Below are positions 9,238-19,722 of a stretch of 64,000 bases of DNA, piece by piece. Source of the stretch: Nitrosomonas supralitoralis (lineage in GTDB: Bacteria; Pseudomonadota; Gammaproteobacteria; Burkholderiales; Nitrosomonadaceae); assembly GCF_003011925.2 (NCBI RefSeq), contig NZ_PXXU01000003.1, positions 1 through 64,000 on the forward strand, given 5' to 3'. Under the pieces are notes generated by a model. It was not told the DNA's origin, made no database searches, and was given only the letters and a program-made list of their open reading frames with translations. Both the position numbers and the translations under genes were made by a program. Positions within the stretch are counted from its first letter, which is position 1. The number at the start of each line of letters is the position of its first letter.

Positions 9238-10638
9238 CTAGTTATTATTCTCAAATAATCTGGTTAGCTTTACAATACTATCGGCAAAATTCTCGTGCTG
9301 GGTCATAGTTTGTAGTAAAAATTTCTCGAATGCCGGATAAAACCTAATGGCTCGATCCAGTTCTGGATCCGTACCAGCGACATAAGCGCCAACACTGATT
9401 AAATCATGGCTGCGCTGATAGCGTGCATACAGGCTTTTAAATTGCCGTGCCATATCAATTTGTTGCTGTGGTACCACATTGGTCATCACGCGACTAATCG
9501 AAGCTTCAATATCGATCGCCGGATAATGTCCTGATTCCGCTAGTCTTCGTGATAAAACAATATGTCCATCAAGAATGGCACGAGCGCTGTCTACGATTGG
9601 GTCGTTCTGGTCATCTCCTTCAGCTAACACAGTATAAAATGCTGTAATTGAACCGTTTTTCTGATTGCCATTACCTGCGCGTTCAACTAACTGAGGCAGT
9701 TTGGCAAAAACTGATGGCGGGTAGCCTTTAGTAGCAGGAGGTTCGCCGATAGCCAATGCGATTTCCCTCTGTGCCATGGCATAACGAGTCAATGAATCCA
9801 TAATGAGTAAGACATGCTTGCCGCTATCTCTAAAATATTCGGCAATAGCCGTTGCATAAGCCGCACCTTGTAAACGTAACAATGGTGATGTGTCCGCGGG
9901 CGCGGCAACAACCACTGAGCGTGCCAGGCCTTCTTTGCCTAGAATGTTTTCAATAAACTCCTTAACCTCGCGACCCCGCTCTCCGATTAAACCGACGACA
10001 ATTACATCAGCCGTGGTATAGCGCGCCATCATTCCAAGTAATACACTTTTCCCCACACCACTTCCTGCAAACAACCCCATGCGTTGTCCTCTTCCAACAG
10101 TAAGCAGAGTGTTAATGGCCCGTACCCCCACATCAAGTGGTTCACTGACGGGTATTCTTTCTAACGGATTATAAGGACGACTGTATAGTGGTACGCTATG
10201 TTCTGCGTGTGTTGGTCCAAGTCGGTCGAGCGGTTCACCCACACCATTTAGTACACGACCCAGCAACTCTGGTCCGACAATTACATGCTTAGCACGATCC
10301 GCAGCGCGTCTTCGTGGATGTTGAAAATTACCGATGCGAGGGGACTCGCCGGCGACTTCCGAAGGAAATACTTTTGCACCGGATGATAATCCATACACAT
10401 CACTCGATGGCATTAAGAATAAACGCTCTCCTGAGAATCCCACGACTTCAGCGGAAACGCTATAACCGTTTGATAAAAAAACAGTACAACTGCTCCCAAC
10501 CGCCAACCGGAGACCGACAGCTTCCATGACCAATCCAGTAACCTTGGTTACTGTCCCACTTAATAAGAAAGGATTGGTAGGGTTAATTATTTGAGTACAG
10601 TTGTTTAAGAAACTGCCCCATTGTTCATGACGTGACAT
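9238..10638 (-). CDS. fliI: Flagellum-specific export ATPase FliI
   Basis: ATPase of the flagellar type III export apparatus, related to the F1 beta subunit. At 466 residues it shows Walker [16 protein letters not shown], the [13 protein letters not shown] motif, Walker [20 protein letters not shown] and [25 protein letters not shown], all typical of FliI/YscN enzymes. The order fliH-fliI-fliJ is standard and the gap to fliH is a single base. Confidence 0.97.
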   Translation of the reverse strand: MSRHEQWGSFLNNCTQIINPTNPFLLSGTVTKVTGLVMEAVGLRLAVGSSCTVFLSNGYSVSAEVVGFSGERLFLMPSSDVYGLSSGAKVFPSEVAGESPRIGNFQHPRRRAADRAKHVIVGPELLGRVLNGVGEPLDRLGPTHAEHSVPLYSRPYNPLERIPVSEPLDVGVRAINTLLTVGRGQRMGLFAGSGVGKSVLLGMMARYTTADVIVVGLIGERGREVKEFIENILGKEGLARSVVVAAPADTSPLLRLQGAAYATAIAEYFRDSGKHVLLIMDSLTRYAMAQREIALAIGEPPATKGYPPSVFAKLPQLVERAGNGNQKNGSITAFYTVLAEGDDQNDPIVDSARAILDGHIVLSRRLAESGHYPAIDIEASISRVMTNVVPQQQIDMARQFKSLYARYQRSHDLISVGAYVAGTDPELDRAIRFYPAFEKFLLQTMTQHENFADSIVKLTRLFENNN

Positions 10639-10639
10639 T

Positions 10640-11341
10640 CTAATCTTTCATCTCAAGCCATTTATCATTGTGGCCAATGGTCGATAGAGCTCTGTGCCAG
10701 CGAGTCTCCATGCTACCATCGATTTCACCACCTTCTGCTTCAATTCGGCAACCACCTCTGGATAATTGCTCGTCCTCACGGATGCTCCAGCTATCTTGTT
10801 CCGCCTGCTCTTTAAAATGTGCTGCAACGAGTTTGGCATCTTCTGGGTGTAAATAAAGACGCGGATACAGCATCGAATGCGATAGATTGCGAATAGCCTC
10901 TTGCACAATGGGTATGATCAGTTCGGGTTTTAGCCTTAATGCTTCTGTAACTAGCTTCCGTGCAAGTGCAATCGACAAATCCAGCAAACTATCTGCAACC
11001 TGCTGATCCATCTTCTGAAGATCTTGAGACAATTTTACCAGGAGTGATTGGAGGCTAGCCGCTTCCACTTTCACTTCTATCTCTGCTGCTTCTCTACCTT
11101 CTGCATATCCAGCTACATGGCCTTGTTGTAATCCTACTGCATAACCTGTTTCTTTAGCACGTTGATAAATGGCCGCGATTTCCTCCTCGTTGGGCAGCGT
11201 CACTTTCTCCTGCACATCTTCGATGTTACTATTTTCAGGTTCTTGTGTTTTTATCAATAAATCAGAATCCTCTAATGAATCCATTTCCCAACGTTGATAA
11301 GCGTTGAGTTTCTCTTTTGAAATAAAATCATTTGTTATCAT
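10640..11341 (-). CDS. fliH: Flagellar assembly protein FliH
   Basis: Regulator of the FliI ATPase. The ATG at 11341 follows an AGGG sequence and is preferred over a TTG two codons upstream; the product is 233 residues. It has an acidic N-terminus, the Gly/Ala-periodic helical stretch ([25 protein letters not shown]) typical of FliH, and a C-terminal FliH domain ([43 protein letters not shown]). It is followed directly by fliI. Confidence 0.94.
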   Translation of the reverse strand: MITNDFISKEKLNAYQRWEMDSLEDSDLLIKTQEPENSNIEDVQEKVTLPNEEEIAAIYQRAKETGYAVGLQQGHVAGYAEGREAAEIEVKVEAASLQSLLVKLSQDLQKMDQQVADSLLDLSIALARKLVTEALRLKPELIIPIVQEAIRNLSHSMLYPRLYLHPEDAKLVAAHFKEQAEQDSWSIREDEQLSRGGCRIEAEGGEIDGSMETRWHRALSTIGHNDKWLEMKD

Positions 11342-11419
11342 CGACAAACCCTGAGTTCCGAATTAAATAGCAATAAGCTATTATTATTAATTTAGGCAAT
11401 TTAACAGAGAAGCTATCAG

Positions 11420-12415
11420 TTAAATGAAGCCATCATCTCCTTTTCCACCCAGAACAATTTGTCCGTCATCAGCCAATTGACGCACAACTTTAAGAATTTC
11501 TTTTTGCTCAGCCTCAACTTCAGAGACGCGAACTGGGCCTTTACTTTCAAGATCTTCACGAAGAGCTTCAGCGGCACGTTGTGACATATTCTTGAAAATC
11601 TTCTTGCGCAATTCCTCTTGTGCACCTTTAAGGGCGATGATTAAAGATTCTGATTGCACCTCCCTGAGCAGCAATTGAATACCATGATCATCAATGTCAA
11701 CCAGGTTATCAAACACAAACATCTCATCCATGATTCTTTGTGCCAATTCTTCGTCATATTGTTTGATGTTTTCAATAACACTGGCTTCTTGAGCCGACGG
11801 AGCAAAATTGAGAATTTCGGCAGCTGTTCGTACCCCGCCCATGGCAGCTTTGCGGATATTAGCACTGCCCGATAGCAATTTTGTTAATACATCATTGAGT
11901 TCACGCAGTGCATCGGGTTGAATACTATCGAGCGTAGCAATACGTAGTAATGTGTCGTTGCGTAAGCGCTCAGTAAACAAACTTAAAATCTCACAGGCTT
12001 GATCGCGTTCCAAATGAACCAAGATAGTAGCGATAATTTGAGGATGCTCATTCTTGATCATCTCAGCTACGGAGACTGCGTCCATCCATTTTAATCCTTC
12101 AATACCGCTCGTATCACCGTCTTGTAAAATTCGATCTATTATCGAAGCGGCTTTTTCATCACCTAAAGCACTCGTCAGAACTTTGCGAATATAATCTGCA
12201 GAGCCCTGACCTAAGGTAGTTCTTCCTTCAGCCTCGGTACAGAATTCAGATACTATGTTTTCAATCTCTGAACGACTAATATTCTGCAGCGTGGACATAG
12301 TCTCACCCAGTCGCTGCACTTCTTTGGGTCCTAATAATCTAATTACCGATGCGGCTTCTTGCTCCCCCAGGGTCATGAGCAAAATGGCGCTCTTCTTGAT
12401 TCCATCATCATCCAT
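11420..12415 (-). CDS. fliG: Flagellar motor switch protein FliG
   Basis: Rotor protein joining the MS ring to the C ring and contacting the stator. The start at 12415 gives MDDDGIKKSAILLMTLGEQ and 331 residues, the standard FliG length; it overlaps the fliF stop by 8 bp (ATGGATGA), which suggests translational coupling. The EHPQIIATILVHL and PEVQ-like middle motifs and the C-terminal charged torque helix (VDIDDHGIQLLLREVQSESLIIALKG) are present. Confidence 0.96.
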   Translation of the reverse strand: MDDDGIKKSAILLMTLGEQEAASVIRLLGPKEVQRLGETMSTLQNISRSEIENIVSEFCTEAEGRTTLGQGSADYIRKVLTSALGDEKAASIIDRILQDGDTSGIEGLKWMDAVSVAEMIKNEHPQIIATILVHLERDQACEILSLFTERLRNDTLLRIATLDSIQPDALRELNDVLTKLLSGSANIRKAAMGGVRTAAEILNFAPSAQEASVIENIKQYDEELAQRIMDEMFVFDNLVDIDDHGIQLLLREVQSESLIIALKGAQEELRKKIFKNMSQRAAEALREDLESKGPVRVSEVEAEQKEILKVVRQLADDGQIVLGGKGDDGFI

Positions 12416-14141
12416 TTTTAACCATCCAATCTTTAACGACATTGGCAACGATGACGGGCTCTTCTAGGGCCAATTGCTTGGCACGCTTGAGGTTTTCATC
12501 AAATATCGATTTCTGAATAGTCTGTGGCATCGCTGTTCCATCCGTTTGCTCTGGCAGTTGTTCCAGTGCAGTCCCGTTAACGTCAGCATGGCTTGTCTTG
12601 TCAGTCAATGCTGGTGTGGGTGCTGGTGGCGCTAAACTTTTCAGAAATGGTCGAAGAATTTTTAGCAAGAAGACTAAGACAACGCCTAAAATTAATAACT
12701 GTTTTGCCAGATCCTTTGCCAACATGATGACATCAGGATCTTTCCAGAATGGAGCTTCCGACACTGCTTGAGTTTCGCCTGTGAATAAGTTATTAGTAAC
12801 CGTTAGTGAATCTCCCCGTTTCTCGTTATAGCCCATGGCTTCTCTCACGAGATTATTAATTTCCTTAATTTCCTCGTTGCTTAATGGTTCATAAGTGACT
12901 TCCCCGTTTGCATCTGTTTTCTTGCGGTAATTGACGACCACTGCGGCGGATAATCGTTTGATATTCCCGGTTGAGTTCTGCGTATGCTGGACAGTTTTAT
13001 CCACTTCATAATTAATTGTAGATTCCTTTTTCTTATCGGTTGGTAGCGATGGAGTTTTATCACCATTATCTTCATCCTCGGCTTTATCTCCAGCGGGTTT
13101 CTTACCGCCCGCTTCGATTGGAGCAATCGCAGGTTCTGGTGGTCGGTTTGTCAGCGCTCCGGGAATTCCGCCATCTAATTTTGAGCCTATGGACATAGAT
13201 TCATGCGTTTGCTGACTCCGAATCGAAGCACCATCCGTTTCCGTGTTATTAGGTCGGTAAATTTCTTCAGCACGGTCGATACGAGAAAAGTCGACATCAG
13301 CTGTCACTTGAGCACGTACATTTGCGGCTCCAGTAATAGGCGTTAATATGGTTTCTATACGTCGGATATAATTTTCTTCAAGCTCCTGTAAATACGCCAA
13401 CTGTTTGGCATCAAACCTGGAATCTTCTTTTTTGTCATTCTGTGTACTTAGCAAGTTGCCATTTTGATCTATAACAGTCACATTTTTTACTGGCAAATTC
13501 GGTACGCTGCTAGCCATCAAATGTACAATTGCACTAACCTGTTCAACACCGAGAACACGACCTGGATATAAGTTGAGTAATACAGACACACTTGGCTGTT
13601 GTTTTTCTCTTGCAAAAACAGATGGCTTAGCAATAGCCAAATGCACACGTGCACTTTGCACGGCTGATAAGGCTTGAACCGAGCGTGCCAATTCGCCCTC
13701 TAATGCACGTTGGTAATTTACTTGCTCAAGGAACTGGCTGGAACCAAATTTTTGATTCTCCATTAATTCAAACCCTACCAATCCTCCTTTAGGTAACCCT
13801 TGACCTGCCAATTTCAAGCGAACTTCATGAACTTGTTTTTCAGGAATCAGAATCGCGCTACCGCCTTCTGAGAACTTGTAAGGTATGTTCATTTGTTGTA
13901 ATGCACTGATAATGGCCGCACCATCATGATCTGACAAGTTATTATAGAGAGCACGATACTCGGGTGTCTGACTCCACATCAATGCACCCGTCAATAAGGC
14001 AATAACTGCAGCTGCAGAAAGAATCAACCCCAGTTTCTTTTGGTTAGACAACAAGCTTAAATGTGCTAGCCTGCCTGTTGTGGCTGGGTTTGTTGCATTC
14101 GCTTCACTAGGTATTGTTGCCACGTCTATTCTCCTGCTCAT
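12408..14141 (-). CDS. fliF: Flagellar MS-ring protein FliF
   Basis: Forms the membrane MS ring. The 577-residue product has an N-terminal membrane helix (LGLILSAAAVIALLTGALMW), ring-building motifs (YRALYNNLSDHDGAAIISALQQMNIPYKF; QGLPKGGLVGFELMENQKFG; NYQRALEGELARSVQAL), a disordered Pro/Lys/Asp-rich periplasmic segment around residues 320-370, a second membrane helix (LAKQLLILGVVLVFLLKI) and a C-terminal FliG-binding tail. It is the first gene of the minus-strand fliF-G-H-I-J-K operon. Confidence 0.96.
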   Translation of the reverse strand: MSRRIDVATIPSEANATNPATTGRLAHLSLLSNQKKLGLILSAAAVIALLTGALMWSQTPEYRALYNNLSDHDGAAIISALQQMNIPYKFSEGGSAILIPEKQVHEVRLKLAGQGLPKGGLVGFELMENQKFGSSQFLEQVNYQRALEGELARSVQALSAVQSARVHLAIAKPSVFAREKQQPSVSVLLNLYPGRVLGVEQVSAIVHLMASSVPNLPVKNVTVIDQNGNLLSTQNDKKEDSRFDAKQLAYLQELEENYIRRIETILTPITGAANVRAQVTADVDFSRIDRAEEIYRPNNTETDGASIRSQQTHESMSIGSKLDGGIPGALTNRPPEPAIAPIEAGGKKPAGDKAEDEDNGDKTPSLPTDKKKESTINYEVDKTVQHTQNSTGNIKRLSAAVVVNYRKKTDANGEVTYEPLSNEEIKEINNLVREAMGYNEKRGDSLTVTNNLFTGETQAVSEAPFWKDPDVIMLAKDLAKQLLILGVVLVFLLKILRPFLKSLAPPAPTPALTDKTSHADVNGTALEQLPEQTDGTAMPQTIQKSIFDENLKRAKQLALEEPVIVANVVKDWMVKNG

Positions 14142-14475
14142 TCCAAATCACTTCTCGGTAAAAGTGATCGCGCTGTTTTTTTCAAGAAAGTTATTTATCT
14201 TATGTTTTTAAAAATCGTTGTTACTGTTGATTATTTAGAAAGAAATGTCTTTCAGAATTTCGATTTAATTCCTATAAAGTTATGCCGTAAGAATATCTGT
14301 TATAACCAGATTGCTTATGTTCTGAATAGATATTTATTAGTGTGATGATTATCGATAAATTCGCAAAATCTGATCGATTAAAAAGAATAGCTTTGCCTGC
14401 CTTATTCACGTCATTATCAGAACTGGTATCAATGTTAAGCTACTGGCAATTCCTACTCATGGCTAATTTAACCCC
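14142..14475. other. Divergent intergenic region between fliF and fleS
   Basis: AT-rich, with no gene. It must contain the promoters of the minus-strand fliF operon and the plus-strand fleSR genes. A hairpin ATCACTT...AAGTGAT (14147-14153 with 14162-14168) lies just upstream of the fliF start. No clear sigma-54 -24/-12 or sigma-28 element was recognised by eye. Confidence 0.5.
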
Positions 14476-15666
14476 GTGCAAACAGAGAAATCTATTGACA
14501 TCGACTTGATGCCGCTTGATCCAGAGCAACTACAGCTTGCATTTGCTGCATTTAATGAAGCCTCTGAGCAGTTATCAACTGTCTATCAGGAATTGCAGCA
14601 TCAAGTCGTGCAGTTAACGCAAGAGTTGGCACTTGCAAATGGTGAGCTACACAAGCAATTAACAGCGAAAGAAAACCTGTCTCAGCAATTGAGTCTTTTG
14701 TTAAATGCCTTGCCGGGTGGGGTAATTTCACTTAATGCGCAGGAACGCATCGAGCAAGTCAATCCGGCGGCCATAAATATACTCGGTGATCCCTTGCTGG
14801 GTATGACGTGGCAACATGTGTCGCAACAATGCTTAACATCTGCAGGACTCGTTAATGAATGGTACGTTAAGTTGCCGAAAACAACTGAGCAACGACGCAT
14901 TCGTATCGAGAGCAGTGCAACCGATTCAGCCGGAAGGAGAATCTTGTTGATCAATGATATTACTGAAGCTTATGCGATACAGGAGCAAATCAGACGTAAT
15001 CAACGACTTACTTCCATGGGAGAAATGGCAGCGAATCTTGCACATCAGTTGCGCACTCCACTTTCAACTGCATTAATCTACGCCAATCACTTAGGAAGTA
15101 ATGCCTTGGCTCTGAAAGAGCGTAAAAAATTTGCCGCCAAGACGGTTGAGCGCTTGCATCATCTGGAGCACTTAACAAAAGATATGCTGCGTTTTGTAAA
15201 AGGTGAAACCAATCAACTTGAGACGGTGGTAATCAGTAGTTTAATGGCAGAATTACAGCAAGTTATCGAACCACAAATGAGAAAACATGGTTTGCAATTT
15301 ACTGTGAATGATTATAGTGCAGATGAATTTCTGGTAACCGATCGTCAAGCATTGTGTGGTGCACTGATTAATCTTCTGGAAAATGCAGTTCAAGCATCCC
15401 CAGCAGGTAGTCAAATCTCCCTCACTACTTATTTAGAAAAATCAAACATCGTTTTTAGTGTCCATGATAATGGATCTGGTATTGATTCGGTGCTGCGGGA
15501 AAGATTATTTGAACCTTTTTTTACTACGCGTTCTGAAGGAACCGGCTTGGGTTTAGCCATTGTGAGAAGTGTTATACAGTCTATGAACGGCAGTATACAA
15601 ATCAACTCCGCAGCCGATACCGGTACTGAGTTTGTGATATGCCTGCCAAGATACAACGGAGATTGA
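14476..15666 (+). CDS. fleS: FleS-type sensor histidine kinase, flagellar regulation
   Basis: Soluble sensor kinase of 396 residues. After an N-terminal coiled coil (residues about 25-75) comes a PAS domain (LLNALPGGVISLNAQERIEQVNPAA), a HisKA domain with the phospho-accepting His in MAANLAHQLRTPLS, and an HATPase_c domain (LINLLENAVQASP, DNGSGI, FFTTRSEGTGLGLAIV). No membrane segment is present, as in FleS. The best start appears to be GTG at 14476. It is 4 bp from fleR and adjacent to flagellar genes. The homologous Pseudomonas FleSR pair activates middle flagellar genes with sigma-54; assigning the same role here is an inference. Confidence 0.88.
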   Translation: MQTEKSIDIDLMPLDPEQLQLAFAAFNEASEQLSTVYQELQHQVVQLTQELALANGELHKQLTAKENLSQQLSLLLNALPGGVISLNAQERIEQVNPAAINILGDPLLGMTWQHVSQQCLTSAGLVNEWYVKLPKTTEQRRIRIESSATDSAGRRILLINDITEAYAIQEQIRRNQRLTSMGEMAANLAHQLRTPLSTALIYANHLGSNALALKERKKFAAKTVERLHHLEHLTKDMLRFVKGETNQLETVVISSLMAELQQVIEPQMRKHGLQFTVNDYSADEFLVTDRQALCGALINLLENAVQASPAGSQISLTTYLEKSNIVFSVHDNGSGIDSVLRERLFEPFFTTRSEGTGLGLAIVRSVIQSMNGSIQINSAADTGTEFVICLPRYNGD

Positions 15667-15670
15667 TGCA

Positions 15671-16984
15671 ATGAAAACATTACCCATCCTGATTGTAGAA
15701 GACGATCAAGACTTATTGGAAGCAATTTGCGTTTCCCTGAAGCTAACCGGTTATGAAACATATGCTGCATCCAATGGAAACGATGCCATGGAAGTACTGC
15801 AAAATCAACAGATAGGGATGGTTGTTAGTGATGTTCAAATGAAACCTATAGACGGATTCACATTATTAACAAAAATCAAAGCATTCGATCCTGAGTTACC
15901 TGTCTTGTTAATGACTGCTTATGGAGATGTCGAAAAAGCAGTTGCTGCAATGCGAACCGGTGCATGTGATTATTTACTGAAGCCCTTTGATCCGGTGAAC
16001 CTGTTGGCCCACATTAAACGATACGCATTATCTGAATCCGAATTGAATGACAAAGTAGTCGCTAGAGATCCACACACACGGTCATTACTATCGCTTGCCA
16101 AGCGAGTAGCGCAATCATCGGCAACTGTTATGCTGACTGGCGAAAGCGGCTGTGGCAAAGAAGTGATTGCGCGTTTTATTCATCAACATTCATTACGCGC
16201 TGTCAAACCATTTGTAGCCATCAATTGCGCAGCTATTCCAGAAAATCTACTGGAAGCCACCTTGTTTGGTTACGAAAAAGGCTCGTTTACCGGCGCGGCA
16301 CAGGCTCAGCCCGGAAAATTCGAACAAGCACAAGGTGGTACATTGCTGCTGGATGAAGTTTCTGAGATGCCATTGGAGTTACAAGCAAAGTTATTGCGTG
16401 TGTTACAGGAAAGAGAGGTAGAGAGAGTGGGCGGGCATAAAACAATCAAACTCGATATCCGTGTTCTGGCAACTTCGAACCGTGACATGATGGCAATGGT
16501 AAAGAATGGCCGATTCCGTGAAGATTTGTATTACCGACTCAATGTGTTTCCCATTGAGATACCTTCCTTGCGCGAACGATCATTAGATATTGAGCCGCTA
16601 GCACAACGAGTACTAGCAACCGTGGCAATAGACTCAAAAGAACCAACATGCAGAATGACCCATGCTGCAATTAAAAAACTGACTCAATATTCCTGGCCCG
16701 GCAATGTCCGCGAGCTGGAAAATGTAATGCAGCGTGCCATCATTCTGGCTATGGATCATATCATCGATATCGAACATATTCATTTGCCAGAAACAGTCTC
16801 GGTGGACGAAAGAGATCAGACCACTTCGGCATCATCAATTCAGGATATCAAGGCGCTCGAACGAAAGCATATTCTAGAAACACTCGAGGCAGTTAATGGT
16901 TCGCGAAAACTGGCCGTTAAAAAATTAGGTATTTCAGAACGGACTTTGCGTTATAAGTTGCAACAATATCGTATGACAACCTGA
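15671..16984 (+). CDS. fleR: FleR-type sigma-54-dependent response regulator
   Basis: NtrC-family activator of 437 residues. The receiver domain has the acidic pair at residues 11-12 and the likely phospho-acceptor Asp54 (VVSDVQMKP). The AAA+ domain has Walker A GESGCGKEVIARF, the sigma-54 contact loop GSFTGA (Ser in place of the more common Ala) and Walker B GGTLLLDEVSEM. The C-terminus has a Fis-type helix-turn-helix (RKLAVKKLGISERTLRYKL). It forms a tight pair with fleS and is followed by fliE. Confidence 0.9.
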   Translation: MKTLPILIVEDDQDLLEAICVSLKLTGYETYAASNGNDAMEVLQNQQIGMVVSDVQMKPIDGFTLLTKIKAFDPELPVLLMTAYGDVEKAVAAMRTGACDYLLKPFDPVNLLAHIKRYALSESELNDKVVARDPHTRSLLSLAKRVAQSSATVMLTGESGCGKEVIARFIHQHSLRAVKPFVAINCAAIPENLLEATLFGYEKGSFTGAAQAQPGKFEQAQGGTLLLDEVSEMPLELQAKLLRVLQEREVERVGGHKTIKLDIRVLATSNRDMMAMVKNGRFREDLYYRLNVFPIEIPSLRERSLDIEPLAQRVLATVAIDSKEPTCRMTHAAIKKLTQYSWPGNVRELENVMQRAIILAMDHIIDIEHIHLPETVSVDERDQTTSASSIQDIKALERKHILETLEAVNGSRKLAVKKLGISERTLRYKLQQYRMTT

Positions 16985-17083
16985 TACGTATCTCCTATAG
17001 ACAGTAGCACACGATTTGATATAATTATTTGAATGCCTTAGGATTCTGCGCGATAATTTAGAAAGTTAATGTTGAGGTGAATT

Positions 17084-17407
17084 ATGGACAATACCGGAAT
17101 TGATAATATTTTGCAGCAATTGCAGTCAGCTTCAGCACTTGCTTCCGGCACAAAGAAACAATCAAACATTGATGAGATAGCCAGTGTTAATTTTAGCGAA
17201 AAGCTTAAATCTGCTGTTGATCAAGTCAATAATGCACAATTGAATGCAGACAAGCTGAGTGAACAATTTGTCACTGACCAATCTAATGTTGACTTGCACG
17301 AAGTGATGATTTCATTGCAAAAAGCTAATGTATCCTTTCAATCGATGGTTCAAGTCAGAAATAAGCTGGTAACTGCCTACCAAGAAATCATGAATATGCA
17401 GGTTTAA
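17084..17407 (+). CDS. fliE: Flagellar hook-basal body protein FliE
   Basis: Connects the MS ring to the rod. A 107-residue product with the family C-terminus ([33 protein letters not shown]). A GAGGTG ribosome-binding site lies 6 bases before the ATG. It stands alone on the plus strand after fleR, whereas fliF onwards is on the opposite strand; in Pseudomonas the order fleS-fleR-fliE-fliF runs on one strand, so the fliF operon is inverted relative to that arrangement. Confidence 0.95.
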   Translation: MDNTGIDNILQQLQSASALASGTKKQSNIDEIASVNFSEKLKSAVDQVNNAQLNADKLSEQFVTDQSNVDLHEVMISLQKANVSFQSMVQVRNKLVTAYQEIMNMQV

Positions 17408-17446
17408 ACTAAACTCAGTTTGCAGGCTGTTCGAACATCATCTGCG

Positions 17447-19300
17447 CTATTCTTCTAGCGCCATTTCCAGCTCCAGCCAATTTTCCTCCAATTCCGCTAC
17501 TTTTTTTTCAAGAGTGACGAGGGTCGCGCTGAATTGATCAATTTCATTCCTGGAAAAATTCACATAAGTTGCCGGATCTGCTAACCGGCGGTTTGCTTCG
17601 GTCAATTCTTTTTGCGCAATTGTCAAAGCAACTTCAAGTTTTGATTGCTTGGACAGTAGACTTTTTTTGTTTGGCTTAACTGCTGTTTTGATCTGTGTTT
17701 TTGGTGTGGATGACCGTAATTCTTCAGCTTCTTTGGCGCGGCGGGCTTCTATCCAGCTCTTATAATCTTCCAAATCACCATCGAACAGCCGCGCTTGACC
17801 ATCTGCCACCAGCCACAATTCATCCGCTACCGCACGCACCAGGCTGCGATCATGCGAAACTAGCACCACAGCTCCGGTATAGGCTTCCAATGCCAGCGTC
17901 AAGGCATCTCGCATATCCAAATCCAAATGATTGGTAGGTTCATCGAGCAACAGAAAATGTGGTTTTTGCCATGCCAGCATTGCTAGCGCCAAACGGCTCT
18001 TTTCCCCACCGGAGAAAGTTGCTACCGGACGATCTTCGTGATCTCCACCCAAACCAAATCTTCCAAGAAAATTTCGCAAACTCAATTCGTTTTGTGCTGG
18101 ATCAAGTTGTTTCATATGTTGCAAAGGTGTGGATTCACTATCCAGGTTTTCCAACTGATGTTGGGCAAAGTAACCAATGCCGATGTTAGGTGTCCGCTCG
18201 ATAAAACCTGATGTGGGTTTGATTTCTCCCGTCATCAATTTTATCAAGGTAGATTTTCCGGCACCATTCGGTCCCAGCAATGCAATTCGCGCCCCCGCTT
18301 GTAAAACTAGATTTACATGCTGGAATAGTTGATGATCACCGTAACCAAAACCCATGTCTTTGATCCGTAGCAAAACATCAGGGCTGCGTTCAGGCGCTTC
18401 AATCTGTAGCCCAAAATGACCATCTTCTATATGCATCGGCGCAAGACGCGCCAGGCGATCCAGGGCCTTGATTCGACTTTGCGCCTGTTTGGCTTTGGTG
18501 GCCTTGGCACGAAAGCGCCGCACGAAATCCTCCATATGCGCGATCTGTTTTTGTTGTTGTTGAAAAGCCTGGGTATGCTGTGTCAGACGTTCGGCACGAG
18601 TGCGCTCGAAATCATCGTAGTTACCGCTATAACTGTCAATCTGCCGATTGTTGATATGTGCAATGCGATGCACGCAAGTGTTGAGAAATTCACGATCATG
18701 AGAAACCACGATCACGCTTCCAGGATAACGCACCAGATACTGCTCCAGCCAAAGAATGGCTTCAAGATCCAGATGATTCGTAGGCTCATCCAACAACAAT
18801 AAATCAGCTCGGTGCATTAACGCTCGAGCCAGATTCAAACGCATGCGCCAACCGCCAGAAAAATGATTGACGGATTGTTCCAATGTGGAATTAGCGAACC
18901 CCAGTCCATTCAATAACTGCGCCCCTCGTGATCGTGCGCTATAACCGCCTATCGCTTCATAACGCTGTTGTGCCTCAAACCAGGCTGCATCATGTTCGAT
19001 CTGCGCCAGAATTTTTTCCAGTTGACACAGTTCTACATCGCCATCCAAGACAAAGGCAATCGCCGATTGATCAGAATCAATAATCTCCTGTTCCACAAAA
19101 GCGACCGTTTTCCCAGACTGGAAGTTCACTTCTCCACTGTCAGGTTTGAGCACGCCACGAATCAATCGGAACAAAGTTGATTTGCCACTGCCATTCTTAC
19201 CCACCAGCCCAATACGCTGATTAGAAAAGATTTGTAAATTGCAATTCTCCAGCAACGGAATTCCGCCCTGCAGATACGTTAAAGATTGAATGTCTAACAC
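17447..19300 (-). CDS. yheS: ABC-F family ATPase, YheS type
   Basis: A 617-residue protein with two ABC ATPase domains and no membrane segments. Domain 1 has Walker A GLVGKNGSGKST and signature FSGGWRMRLNLA; domain 2 has Walker A LLGPNGAGKST and signature FSGGEKSRLALA; both have LLLDEPTNHLDL. The linker carries the RRFRAKATKAKQAQSRIK motif characteristic of YheS-type proteins. A C-terminal coiled coil follows (from about residue 545). ABC-F proteins act on ribosomes at the E site; the exact role of YheS is not settled. The start codon is GTG. It converges with fliE. Confidence 0.93.
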   Translation of the reverse strand: MLDIQSLTYLQGGIPLLENCNLQIFSNQRIGLVGKNGSGKSTLFRLIRGVLKPDSGEVNFQSGKTVAFVEQEIIDSDQSAIAFVLDGDVELCQLEKILAQIEHDAAWFEAQQRYEAIGGYSARSRGAQLLNGLGFANSTLEQSVNHFSGGWRMRLNLARALMHRADLLLLDEPTNHLDLEAILWLEQYLVRYPGSVIVVSHDREFLNTCVHRIAHINNRQIDSYSGNYDDFERTRAERLTQHTQAFQQQQKQIAHMEDFVRRFRAKATKAKQAQSRIKALDRLARLAPMHIEDGHFGLQIEAPERSPDVLLRIKDMGFGYGDHQLFQHVNLVLQAGARIALLGPNGAGKSTLIKLMTGEIKPTSGFIERTPNIGIGYFAQHQLENLDSESTPLQHMKQLDPAQNELSLRNFLGRFGLGGDHEDRPVATFSGGEKSRLALAMLAWQKPHFLLLDEPTNHLDLDMRDALTLALEAYTGAVVLVSHDRSLVRAVADELWLVADGQARLFDGDLEDYKSWIEARRAKEAEELRSSTPKTQIKTAVKPNKKSLLSKQSKLEVALTIAQKELTEANRRLADPATYVNFSRNEIDQFSATLVTLEKKVAELEENWLELEMALEE

Positions 19301-19638
19301 AATGTCTTAATTATAAATTGATTAACGGTATGATACTTATTTGAGAATTTACTGCGTAAATGTTATCTCTAAGACCAAGAAACGCAAATTATTAACTATA
19401 AACGCTAGGGAAGCTCTCACCAAGTGTCATTTCAAGCAAGGAAGAGAAATCTATTACATTGATTTTTAGAGATTCCTCACTGCATTTGGAATGATAAATA
19501 TGAGTTTTCAGAGTTTTCCTAAAAACACCACAATAAGGTTCTCGCAGCTACGCCACGTGGTTTTTGCGTCAGGGAATACTGATTGGTCGCAAGAAAGCAG
19601 CATCCATAATGAAGACTCTGGGTATTATCAACACAGAG

Positions 19639-19722
19639 CCCAGACCCAGCCCCAGCCCCAGACCCAGACCCAGACCCAGACCCAGACCCAGACCCAGACC
19701 CAGACCCAGACCCAGACCCAGA
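19639..19722 (+). repeat. Hexanucleotide tandem repeat (CCCAGA), 14 units
   Basis: Fourteen consecutive 6-bp units: twelve CCCAGA and two CCCAGC (units 2 and 3), perfect otherwise. The unit length is a multiple of three, so copy-number change would not shift a reading frame. The purity implies recent expansion by slippage. It has no recognised coding context. Confidence 0.95.

Noticed and set aside
14142-14475. Sigma-54 promoter for fliF or fleS
   Set aside because: TGGCA at about 14443 lacks the TTGC element at the required spacing; no other match was seen on either strand.
19639-19722. CRISPR array
   Set aside because: The repeat unit is 6 bp with no spacers; no cas gene is present.
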